From contig PLXB01000459.1 of the NCBI GenBank assembly GCA_003151215.1, positions 10,283 through 19,352 of the forward strand: 9,070 nt of DNA, given 5' to 3'. This document shows, piece by piece, positions 1 to 6,676 of the stretch (the stretch's first letter is position 1; each line of letters begins with the position of its first letter). A program made the position numbers and the translations under genes. This DNA comes from Ignavibacteriota bacterium (lineage in GTDB: Bacteria > Bacteroidota > Kapaibacteriia > Palsa-1295). Below the pieces are notes generated by a model. That model did not search any database. It saw only the letters and a list, made by a program, of their open reading frames with translations, and was not told the origin of the DNA.

Positions 1-696
1 CTTTACCGCTTGAACAGGTGTATGCGTTATCGTTTCCACCTGTTGTTTTGCAGGACCGGTAACAAAGCCGCGCCTGCCTCCGCTAACCTCAGGAGCATTG
101 CCGATCACGCGCGACTCTCCTCCGCGGATACGTCCCAAATTTTGTCCTCCGTGTTCATAATGATCGCGCATTTCGCGGCGTCCCATATATCTGCCATCGC
201 AGACGGTCCACCATCTATCGCCCGGATCGTAGCCGCCGCCTAAGGCGATATCAACTGAAATTCCGGGACGGAGCGGAGCCCAACCGTAATATCCGGGACA
301 TTCCCTCCAAACCACCCATGCCGGACCCCATGTAAGATCGGGAGTCCAGAACCAACCGTAGCTATCGTCAAAATCCCATCTTCCATAATGAAACGGCGCC
401 CATCCCCATGAATAATCCGATGTCCATGCCCAGCCGTAGCCATCGGTCCAAACCCAGGATCCGTTTGTCGAGTACGGGACGAAATCCGGACCAACTTCGG
501 GTATCCAAATGTATTCGCCTCCCGGACGTTGAATCCAATGACCGTACGGGCTTAAACCGTCGTAAAATTCCTGATAGCTTGCAGGGGCATTCTCTACGCC
601 GCTATCTTCTTCGGACGCAGGTTCCTGCTGAGGAGGAACACATGACGAAAAGAATAGCACGGTAAGGATTGCGGAAAATCTGAGTATGTTTTTCAT
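1..696 (-). CDS. DUF6600-like W/G/Y-rich lipoprotein, C-terminus beyond window edge
   Basis: The frame is open from the ATG at 696 down to base 1 (232 codons) with no stop, so the C-terminus is missing. The N-terminus is a lipoprotein signal: Lys2, a hydrophobic stretch, then FFSSC with the lipid-accepting Cys19. Next come an acidic linker (about 20-45) and an aromatic repeat region (about 48-142) with recurring units such as SPYGHW, YGWAWTSD, WGWAPFHYGRW, YGWFWTP and WGPAWVVWR. This spacing is typical of DUF6600 proteins. The last residues, GPAKQQVETITHTPVQ, resemble the conserved tail of that family. The function of the family is not known to me; an envelope location is inferred from the lipobox. 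The start lies 16 bases past the stop of the upstream hydrolase pseudogene, so the two were probably co-transcribed. No Shine-Dalgarno sequence is visible. Confidence 0.82.
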   Translation of the reverse strand, partial: MKNILRFSAILTVLFFSSCVPPQQEPASEEDSGVENAPASYQEFYDGLSPYGHWIQRPGGEYIWIPEVGPDFVPYSTNGSWVWTDGYGWAWTSDYSWGWAPFHYGRWDFDDSYGWFWTPDLTWGPAWVVWRECPGYYGWAPLRPGISVDIALGGGYDPGDRWWTVCDGRYMGRREMRDHYEHGGQNLGRIRGGESRVIGNAPEVSGGRRGFVTGPAKQQVETITHTPVQAVK

Positions 697-712
697 TCGA
701 TCAAAATGTATG

Positions 713-2230
713 CTATTGAATAAATATCTTGCCGGTTACCACTTCACTGCCGGATTGCAAACGGTAAAAATACGTACCCGAACGGAAATGACTGACATCG
801 CAACTCGCACTGTGTATTCCCGGCGATAAGATTTGGTCAAGCAACGTTATCATCGGCCGGCCGAGTTCATCGAATACAGTTAACCTCGCAGCGTTTTCTC
901 TGTTTGTACGGAAATAAAATGTTGCATGATCGCTCGACGGATTGGGGAAGACCGTTACCGAGATCGGTACGGATGCATTGCCTTCATCAGTTACGCCCTG
1001 CGTGATGCGATAAATTTCATTCAACACATCGACGACGTAGTCGTTGGCAGCAGCATCTTTATAAATAGCATCGGAATTCATATACAGTGCGATGCTGACC
1101 GAATCCTTTGGATTCGTCCACATTGCGGATTTAAATCCGATTAAACTGCCTCCGTGACCATAGAGAAATTTTGTCCCGTCAGGAGCGCGCTGCGTTCCGA
1201 GTCCGTAATAGATTCCGTAGTTTGTCCAGTAATGAACTGACATCATTTGTGCAAGAGCGCTTTTGCTGACGATCTGTCCGGTATAAAGCAAATTCACCCA
1301 GCGCGTAAGATCACCGGTAGTCGAAACCATATTCCCTGCTCCCCATGAGCCTGTGAGCTGGGCAGTCTTATCAATATCGTAATAATCAACTGCGGGATCG
1401 GTCGAATCGAACGGAGACCAGTTATGAGCGAAGGTCATTGTGATAGAATCATCGCCGCCGAAAAAAGTATGGGTGAGTTTTAGCGGGTCGATGAAATTCG
1501 AATGGATCTGCTCGCCAAGTTTTGCTTCTCCGACACGCTCTGCGATCAAGCCGGCAAGGACAAAATTCGTATTGGAATATCGGTAGCTCGTCCCGGGCTT
1601 AAAGTTGGGCGGACCGACAAATGTCATCAGGATGGAATCCGGAGACCATCTGGTTGACGGATTAAAATTATAGAAATCCTGTATGGCATTGAGATTCGGA
1701 TCGTCATTAAGATAATCGTAAATACCGCTGGAATGATTGAGTAACTCTTCGATCGTGATCGCTCAATCGACATTCGGATATTTCTACGTCAGATATTTTC
1801 CGATCGAATCTTTAATGGAGAGCTTCCCCTGGTCTTGCAGCTTCATGATAAGCGCGGTGACGAAAGTCTTGGTATTACTGGCAATTTCGAAGACAAGATT
1901 CGTATCCATAGGCGTGATCGCATCATTGAGCCCGATCGCTCCGCTCCAATCCGGATGTCCGGGAACATGAATGCTGACCGCAATACCATATTGTGCATAG
2001 AGCCGCTGTTTGGCGTAGGTTGCATTCATTGAGGCAATAATTCTTGACGGAAGTGTCGTATCGAATGAAGCGACTTCATTGCCGGAAAGAAGCCCTTCCG
2101 GAATGTTTGGCGCGATCTCATCCGGAACACTGAGAATACGGGTATTCAGGTAACGGGAATCGATCGTTTGCGCAACAATCCCCGTCTGCAGCCCCAAAAA
2201 GAGAGCGAAGAATCCGATGATCTTTTTCAT
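713..2230 (-). pseudogene. T9SS-secreted serine hydrolase (beta-lactamase/PBP class C family), interrupted by two in-frame stops
   Basis: The 505-codon frame starts at the ATG at 2230. A signal peptide (MKKIIGFFALFLGLQTGIVAQ) opens the protein. The SxxK nucleophile motif S-N-T-K is at residues 118-121, the YxN motif Y-S-N at 218-220 and the third motif H-G-G at 359-361. A T9SS type A sorting domain runs from about 427 (VFPNP) to 505. TAG at 1784-1786 (codon 149) and TGA at 1763-1765 (codon 156) break the frame. There is no frameshift: both halves are in the same frame, and the residues between and after the stops (KYPNVD, AITIEELLNHSSG) are good family sequence. Truncation at codon 149 would remove two catalytic motifs and the export signal. 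An upstream ATG at 2347 only adds 39 residues before the signal peptide and was rejected. Intact relatives are exported D-alanyl-D-alanine peptidases, esterases or beta-lactamases; the substrate cannot be told. Sequencing error at two sites is the main alternative. Confidence 0.85.
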
Positions 2231-2357
2231 GATACAAAAGTGTGGATACTGATCGGAATAAGACATAGAAAAAGAAGAAAAAATTTCCTGCAAATCCCCA
2301 CATGCGACATTTCCGCTAAGTAATTGTTTCATAAGCTCCATTTTCAAAGAAATACAC
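2231..2357. promoter_or_regulatory. divergent intergenic region, probable promoters of the hydrolase pseudogene and the paa operon
   Basis: These 127 bases separate two divergent starts (ATG at 2230 on the - strand, GTG at 2358 on the + strand), so at least two promoters would be expected here. I see no convincing -33/-7 pair of the Bacteroidota type (TTTG and TAnnTTTG), no clear sigma-70 pair and no strong inverted repeat that could be a PaaR-type operator. The assignment rests on position only. Confidence 0.35.
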
Positions 2358-3434
2358 GTGTCAAAATTCTATCCGCTCAAAGTACGCGATATCATCCGGG
2401 AAACACCGGATGCCGTCTCGCTCGGATTTGAAGTACCGGAAGAATTAAAAGAGGAGTTCCGGTATAAGCAGGGGCAATATCTTACTTTGCGGTTCTTTAT
2501 CGAAGGCGAAGAGATCCGCCGTTCGTACTCTATCTGCTCAAGCCCTTTCGAAAAAGAGAAGCTCGAAGTTGCGATCAAGAAAGTAAAGGGCGGGAAGGTT
2601 TCGAATTATATCAATGATATTTTAAAACCGGGAGATATAATTGATGTCATGGTTCCGATGGGAAATTTCCATTCGGAACTGCTTCCGACAAATAAAAAGC
2701 ATTATGTCCTATTCGCCGGCGGAAGCGGCATAACGCCGATGATGTCTATCATGAAAGCTGTCTTGCAGGCAGAGCCGCAGAGCAAGATCACATTGCTCTA
2801 CGGAAATAATGACGAGCCTTCGATCATTTTCCGAAAACAGATAGATGAGCTTGCAGAAAAATCCGGTGAAAGACTGGGAGTCATCCATATTCTGAACACC
2901 CCTCCTCCAGGACATCCCTTGCACTTACAAGGCATAATGACGAAAGAAAAAATTCTCGAACTTCTGGAGAATTATGTTGACATGAATCAAGATAATGAAT
3001 TCTTCATCTGCGGACCAACTCCGATGATGGATAATGTCGTTGCAGCGCTCAAAGAATCAACAGTAGATGAACCGCGCATTCATATTGAATATTTCTCGGC
3101 TCCGGTAACTGCCAATACCCTAACGCCGACAGAAATTCCGGCTATTGTTAAAGATGCAAAGCTGACGATCATCATGGATGGCGATGAATATCAAACCGTG
3201 ATGCTTGCCGATGAGCCGGTTCTCTTTGCCGCAAAACGGATCGGCATCGATGCCCCTTATTCCTGCCAGAACGGCTCCTGCTCAACCTGCCGCGCAAAGC
3301 TCTTAGAAGGTAAAGTGCATATGAAAGTGAATTTCGCTTTGACTCCGAAAGATGTTGCAACAGGATTTATTCTTACTTGTCAGAGTTTGCCGCTAACGCA
3401 GGTGTTGGTCGTGAGTTATGATCAGGCTGTGTAG
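2358..3434 (+). CDS. paaE: PaaE, phenylacetyl-CoA 1,2-epoxidase reductase subunit
   Basis: PaaE passes electrons from NAD(P)H through FAD and a 2Fe-2S cluster to the di-iron centre of PaaA in the cytoplasm. The 358 residues match the length of E. coli PaaE (356). The ferredoxin-reductase half comes first: FAD-binding R-S-Y-S at 55-58 and nucleotide-binding GGSGITPM at 121-128, then FFICGPTPMM near 215-224. The plant-type ferredoxin domain follows from about 268, with cluster cysteines C303, C308, C311 and C341 (CX4CX2C...C). The start is GTG, fixed by the alignment MSKFYPLKV with the family N-terminus; no ATG fits upstream and no good Shine-Dalgarno is present. It is the first gene of the operon, 72 bases ahead of paaA. 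The domain order and the neighbours make the identification firm. Related oxygenase reductases share the domains, but none fits the context as well. Confidence 0.95.
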   Translation: MSKFYPLKVRDIIRETPDAVSLGFEVPEELKEEFRYKQGQYLTLRFFIEGEEIRRSYSICSSPFEKEKLEVAIKKVKGGKVSNYINDILKPGDIIDVMVPMGNFHSELLPTNKKHYVLFAGGSGITPMMSIMKAVLQAEPQSKITLLYGNNDEPSIIFRKQIDELAEKSGERLGVIHILNTPPPGHPLHLQGIMTKEKILELLENYVDMNQDNEFFICGPTPMMDNVVAALKESTVDEPRIHIEYFSAPVTANTLTPTEIPAIVKDAKLTIIMDGDEYQTVMLADEPVLFAAKRIGIDAPYSCQNGSCSTCRAKLLEGKVHMKVNFALTPKDVATGFILTCQSLPLTQVLVVSYDQAV

Positions 3435-3506
3435 CCTATAATGCTTATCGGACTTATTTGTACCTATGAAGAAATAAAATCTCTCCATATTTTGTTCCAT
3501 AAACTT

Positions 3507-4442
3507 ATGGACGAACAAAAATACCTTGAGCATTTCGAAACCCTCATCGCAGCCGATAGGAAGATCGAGCCGCGGGATTGGATGCCGGAAGATTACCGGA
3601 AGCATCTGATCCGCCAGATTTCCCAGCACGGACATTCCGAGATCATCGGTATGCAACCCGAAGGCAACTGGATCACCCGCGCTCCGAGCCTGCGTGCAAA
3701 ACTTATCCTTCTTGCCAAAGTGCAGGATGAGGGCGGACACGGCCTTTATCTATACAGCGCTGCAGAAACACTTGGGATTTCCCGCGAAGAACTGATCGAT
3801 CAACTCGAAACCGGAAAAGCGAAATACTCCACGATCTTTAATTATCCTGCCATTACCTGGGCAGATATGGGCGCGATCGGCTGGTTAGTCGATGGGGCGG
3901 CGATCGTGAATCAGATTTCTTTGCAAAGAACATCATACGGACCGTATTCTCGTGCAATGATCCGCATTTGCAAAGAAGAAAGTTTTCATCAGCGGCAGGG
4001 ATATGAGATAATGACTCATATGTCGCGCGGAACGGCAGACCAGCGAGAGATGGCGCAGGATGCTTTGAACCGCTGGTGGTGGCCATCGCTGATGATGTTC
4101 GGCCCGCATGATTCGAACTCACCGAACACCGGTAAAGCAATTCGCTGGCGAATCAAGCGCGATTCAAACGACGATCTGCGGCAAAGCTTTATCGATAAGA
4201 CTGCAAAGCAGGCAGATATTATTAATCTCAAGATTCCTGATCCGAAATTAAAATGGAATGCCGAGCGCGGACATTATGATTTCGGCGAGATCGATTGGGC
4301 AGAATTCGACCGCGTTGTCAAAGGTGACGGACCTTGTAATAAGCAGCGCATCGCTCATCACGTGAAGGCGCATAATGAGGGTGCATGGGTCAGAGAAGCG
4401 GCATCGGTATATGCGGCAAAGAGAGCGAAGAAAGCAGCTTAA
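3507..4442 (+). CDS. paaA: PaaA, phenylacetyl-CoA 1,2-epoxidase catalytic di-iron subunit
   Basis: PaaA is the oxygenase subunit that epoxidises the ring of phenylacetyl-CoA to give 1,2-epoxyphenylacetyl-CoA. The protein is 311 residues, like E. coli PaaA (309). Family motifs are intact: [14 protein letters not shown], then H-S-E with E45, E-G-G-H with E75 and H78, and E-E-S-F-H with E158 and H161, which are the likely di-iron ligands of this ferritin-like fold. Further conserved text includes [43 protein letters not shown] and [10 protein letters not shown] chose the ATG at 3507 because it gives the usual N-terminus ([14 protein letters not shown]...). The in-frame ATG at 3441 adds 22 residues with no family counterpart. 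The C-terminal tail is Lys/Ala-rich. A GNAT gene follows 18 bases after the stop instead of paaB, which is unusual. Confidence 0.96.
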   Translation: MDEQKYLEHFETLIAADRKIEPRDWMPEDYRKHLIRQISQHGHSEIIGMQPEGNWITRAPSLRAKLILLAKVQDEGGHGLYLYSAAETLGISREELIDQLETGKAKYSTIFNYPAITWADMGAIGWLVDGAAIVNQISLQRTSYGPYSRAMIRICKEESFHQRQGYEIMTHMSRGTADQREMAQDALNRWWWPSLMMFGPHDSNSPNTGKAIRWRIKRDSNDDLRQSFIDKTAKQADIINLKIPDPKLKWNAERGHYDFGEIDWAEFDRVVKGDGPCNKQRIAHHVKAHNEGAWVREAASVYAAKRAKKAA

Positions 4443-4460
4443 TGAATTTCAATTTGTCTA

Positions 4461-5030
4461 ATGTCAATCGAAATTATTCAAGCCACACCCAATGATCTTC
4501 CAGCGTATGCAGCAATACGTATAATGTTTCTTGTTAAAAATACCGTAAATATCAAACAATCAACCGATGGAACATTTGGGTTAATCGAACACAAACTCGA
4601 TGCACCCTATATAAAAGATTATGATTCCATTATGTCTCCAACGACTTGGAAAGAGCGGTTTGATATTTCTGCCTGGAGTTTCTTTCTTGCATTTGAGAAT
4701 AACAATCTTGTCGGCGGCGCGACGATCGCTACAAGGAATAACGATGTTGGAATGCTCGAAGACCGCGAGGATCTTGGAGTCCTATGGGATATTCGTGTTC
4801 GCCCTGAAAAGCGCGGGACTGGAATAGGATCTCAACTTTTTCGTGCCTCTGAAGAATGGTCGTTAAAAAACGGACTCAATGAATTGAAGATCGAAACGCA
4901 GAGCAACAATCTTCCTGCAATTCGTTTTTACCAAAGGCAGGGGTGTACTCTACGACAGATTACTCCATATGCATACCCCGAATTCCCGGATGAGGTACAA
5001 TTGTTATGGTATAAAGACCTACTACACTAA
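4461..5030 (+). CDS. GNAT-family N-acetyltransferase inside the paa operon
   Basis: The 189-residue protein has the acetyl-CoA-binding GNAT core. The motif A strand VLWDIRVRP is followed by the pyrophosphate loop R-G-T-G-I-G at 118-123, then a helix (SQLFRASEEW), the strand ELKIETQ, and a motif B region NNLPAIRFYQRQG at 149-161. The C-terminal pattern, with YPEFPDEVQLLWYK, resembles streptothricin-acetyltransferase-like GNATs, where ETQ...N..A..FY...G and a final WYK/WYL recur. That resemblance does not prove a drug substrate, and no substrate can be assigned. The gene lies 18 bases after paaA and 21 before paaB on the same strand, so it is almost surely co-transcribed with them. Hand counts of two 60-base rows in its first part (4501-4620) give 18 and 23 G+C, against 33 in a row of paaA (4081-4140), which hints at a different origin. 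GNAT genes are not a standard part of paa clusters. Confidence 0.88.
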   Translation: MSIEIIQATPNDLPAYAAIRIMFLVKNTVNIKQSTDGTFGLIEHKLDAPYIKDYDSIMSPTTWKERFDISAWSFFLAFENNNLVGGATIATRNNDVGMLEDREDLGVLWDIRVRPEKRGTGIGSQLFRASEEWSLKNGLNELKIETQSNNLPAIRFYQRQGCTLRQITPYAYPEFPDEVQLLWYKDLLH

Positions 5031-5036
5031 AGTATT

Positions 5037-5050
5037 TATTATATATAATA
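5037..5050. repeat. 14-base all-A/T perfect palindrome before paaB
   Basis: The bases TATTATATATAATA equal their own reverse complement. The palindrome ends one base before the paaB start codon, in the 21-base gap after the GNAT gene. Such all-A/T palindromes arise easily by chance; a regulatory role is only a possibility. Confidence 0.3.
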
Positions 5051-5051
5051 C

Positions 5052-5348
5052 ATGACAGATTCTAAAGATACACAGTGGCCCCTATGGGAAGTCTTCATCC
5101 AGGCAAATCCCGGTATTCCGCATAAACATGCCGGAAGCGTCCATGCTTCCGATAAAGAAATGGCCCTGACGAATGCTCGCGATGTCTATACCCGACGTAA
5201 AGAAGGTACAAGCATTTGGGTCGTTCCTTCCAACAATGTCGTAGCAAGTAATCCCGATGACAGCGATATGCTGTTCGATCCTGCCAACGATAAGATCTAC
5301 CGCCATCCGACATTTTATATCATGCCCGAAGGAGCCGAGGCGATCTGA
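5052..5348 (+). CDS. paaB: PaaB, phenylacetyl-CoA 1,2-epoxidase small subunit
   Basis: PaaB is the small subunit of the PaaABCE complex, thought to bridge PaaAC heterodimers. The 98 residues agree with the family size (E. coli 95). Conserved family text is plain: WPLWEVFIQ at 9-17, HKHAGSVHASDKEMAL at 24-39, NARDVYTRRKEG at 41-52, SIWVVPS at 54-60, and YRHPTFYIMPEG at 83-94. The ATG at 5052 places WPLWEVF at the usual distance from the N-terminus. The TGA stop shares one base with the ATG of paaC, which points to translational coupling. It is separated from paaA by the GNAT gene, although the two subunits work together. Confidence 0.95.
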   Translation: MTDSKDTQWPLWEVFIQANPGIPHKHAGSVHASDKEMALTNARDVYTRRKEGTSIWVVPSNNVVASNPDDSDMLFDPANDKIYRHPTFYIMPEGAEAI

Positions 5349-6106
5349 TGACCAAACAAGAAGCTCTTTTTACTTATACACTTCGCCTTGCCGATAATGC
5401 TCTCATCCTCGGTCATCGTCTGAGCGAATGGTCAAGCTATGCTCCGATCTTGGAAGAAGACCTTGCTCTGACAAATATTGCTCTCGATCTGATCGGCAGA
5501 GCGCAGGCGCTTTATAAGTATGCTGCGCAAATCGAAGGCAAAGGAAGAACAGAAGACGATATTGTATATAAACGAGTGGAGCGAAAATACTTAAACGTTC
5601 TTCTTCTCGAACAATCGAACGGCGATTTTGCAATGACGATCGCACGTCAGATTTTTAATTCTGCTTACGAACTTCAGCTCTTCGAAGCTCTTTCAAAATC
5701 GAAAAACGAAACACTTGCTTCGCTTGCAGTGAAATGTTTGAAAGAAGTGAAGTATCATTGGCGCCATGCTTATGACTGGCTTCAGCGTCTGGGCGATGGA
5801 ACAGAGGAATCTCATTCGCGCATGCAAAAGGGAATAGATGATCTCTGGATGTTCACCGGTGAGATGTTCGAGATCGATGAAGTAGAGACAATGCTTATCG
5901 AGGAAGGCATTGCAGTTGATAACAGCTCGCTCTATCAAAAGTGGAATGTCGTAGTAACCGATGCCATCACAAACGCAACACTAACTCGCCCCACCGATGG
6001 ATATATGCAAACCGGAGGAAGAAAAGGTGTGCATACGGAAAATCTCGGATTCATTTTAGCGGAGTTGCAGTATTTGCCGAGAGCATATCCTGATGCAACA
6101 TGGTAA
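5348..6106 (+). CDS. paaC: PaaC, phenylacetyl-CoA 1,2-epoxidase structural subunit
   Basis: PaaC is the ferritin-like partner of PaaA and is needed for complex assembly; in studied species it is not the main catalytic subunit. The 252 residues match the family (E. coli 248). Signatures: YTLRLADNALILGHRLSEW at 10-28, LEEDLALTNIALDLIGRAQ at 35-53, LLLEQSNGDFAMTIARQ at 85-101, LKEVKYHWRH at 131-140, EEGIAVD at 185-191, and the C-terminal GGRKGVHTENLG at 223-234 with YLPRAYPDATW at the end. The start overlaps the paaB stop by one base (TGATG). A GAGG at 5337-5340, seven bases upstream, is one of the few plausible Shine-Dalgarno sequences in the window. Its last seven bases overlap paaD. Confidence 0.96.
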   Translation: MTKQEALFTYTLRLADNALILGHRLSEWSSYAPILEEDLALTNIALDLIGRAQALYKYAAQIEGKGRTEDDIVYKRVERKYLNVLLLEQSNGDFAMTIARQIFNSAYELQLFEALSKSKNETLASLAVKCLKEVKYHWRHAYDWLQRLGDGTEESHSRMQKGIDDLWMFTGEMFEIDEVETMLIEEGIAVDNSSLYQKWNVVVTDAITNATLTRPTDGYMQTGGRKGVHTENLGFILAELQYLPRAYPDATW

Positions 6107-6570
6107 CCTTATCAAAAGAAGAAATATATTCTTTGCTCTCTGAGATCCCGGATCCGGAGATTCCTGTGATTACGATCGAAGAGCTCGGCATCTTGCGCAA
6201 GGTCGAACTGACCTCAGGCGGATGTGAGGTGACGATCACCCCAACCTACACAGGCTGCCCGGCAATGCAAATGATCGAAGACCAGATCAAAGAAATCCTG
6301 CACTCAAAAGGAATTGGTTTTGTGAATGTAAAGATAACGTATTCTCCGGCATGGACTACGGACTGGCTTTCTTCCGAAGCAAAATTGAAATTAAAAAAAT
6401 ACGGCATTTCTCCTCCGCTCGCCTCCATAGATACCATCTCCTTCCTTCAATGTCCTCATTGCAATTCATTTAATACGGAGATCATCAGCGAATTCGGTTC
6501 GACGGCCTGCAAAGGACTTTACCGCTGCAATGATTGCAAAGAAGCTTTCGATTATTTTAAGAGTCATTAA
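6100..6570 (+). CDS. paaD: PaaD, Fe-S maturation factor of the phenylacetyl-CoA epoxidase
   Basis: PaaD is a MIP18/DUF59-family protein thought to help assemble the iron-sulfur cluster of PaaE; it is not part of the final enzyme. The 156 residues hold two parts. The DUF59 domain (about 5-90) has IPDPEIPVITIEELG, TPTYTGCPA with the conserved C53, and the PaaD-type YSPAWTTDWLS. The C-terminal zinc-ribbon-like part has C118 and C121 (CPHC), then FGSTACKGLYRCNDCKEAFDYF with C137, C143 and C146. The start overlaps the paaC stop by seven bases (ATGGTAA), so the two are translationally coupled. This is the last recognisable paa gene here. I see no terminator hairpin in the 106 bases that follow, so read-through into the next gene is possible. 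Confidence 0.95.
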   Translation: MVTLSKEEIYSLLSEIPDPEIPVITIEELGILRKVELTSGGCEVTITPTYTGCPAMQMIEDQIKEILHSKGIGFVNVKITYSPAWTTDWLSSEAKLKLKKYGISPPLASIDTISFLQCPHCNSFNTEIISEFGSTACKGLYRCNDCKEAFDYFKSH

Positions 6571-6676
6571 AAAGCAGACAGCTACTCCCAAAAGATTTTT
6601 CTTCGCCTCCTGTAACTTCTCCCTTCCGAAAGCATTTATCTACCGATCAGTGTCTTTAATCCTTTTTTAAATTACA

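Noticed and set aside
408..665. Short + strand open frames opposite the DUF6600-like lipoprotein (also 10-243)
   Set aside because: Their translations show no family features, and the opposite strand carries a convincing lipoprotein over the same bases.
713..1627. Separate 304-residue gene starting at the ATG at 1627
   Set aside because: It would start inside the conserved domain, after the SxxK nucleophile and without a signal peptide. It is in the same frame as the upstream half, so it is the rest of one broken gene.
1763..1786. Genome-wide reassignment of TAG or TGA as sense codons
   Set aside because: Other genes in the window end in TAG (paaE, the propeller lipoprotein), TGA (paaB) and TAA at the expected family length, so all three act as stops here. 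Use of TGA for selenocysteine at codon 156 has no support, since that position is not catalytic in this family.
3441..3506. N-terminal extension of PaaA from the ATG at 3441
   Set aside because: The added 22 residues have no counterpart in known PaaA proteins, while the ATG at 3507 gives the usual length and N-terminus.
6571..6676. Terminator or promoter between paaD and the propeller lipoprotein
   Set aside because: The region has T-rich runs but no stem-loop I could pair, and no promoter pair stands out, so nothing was annotated.
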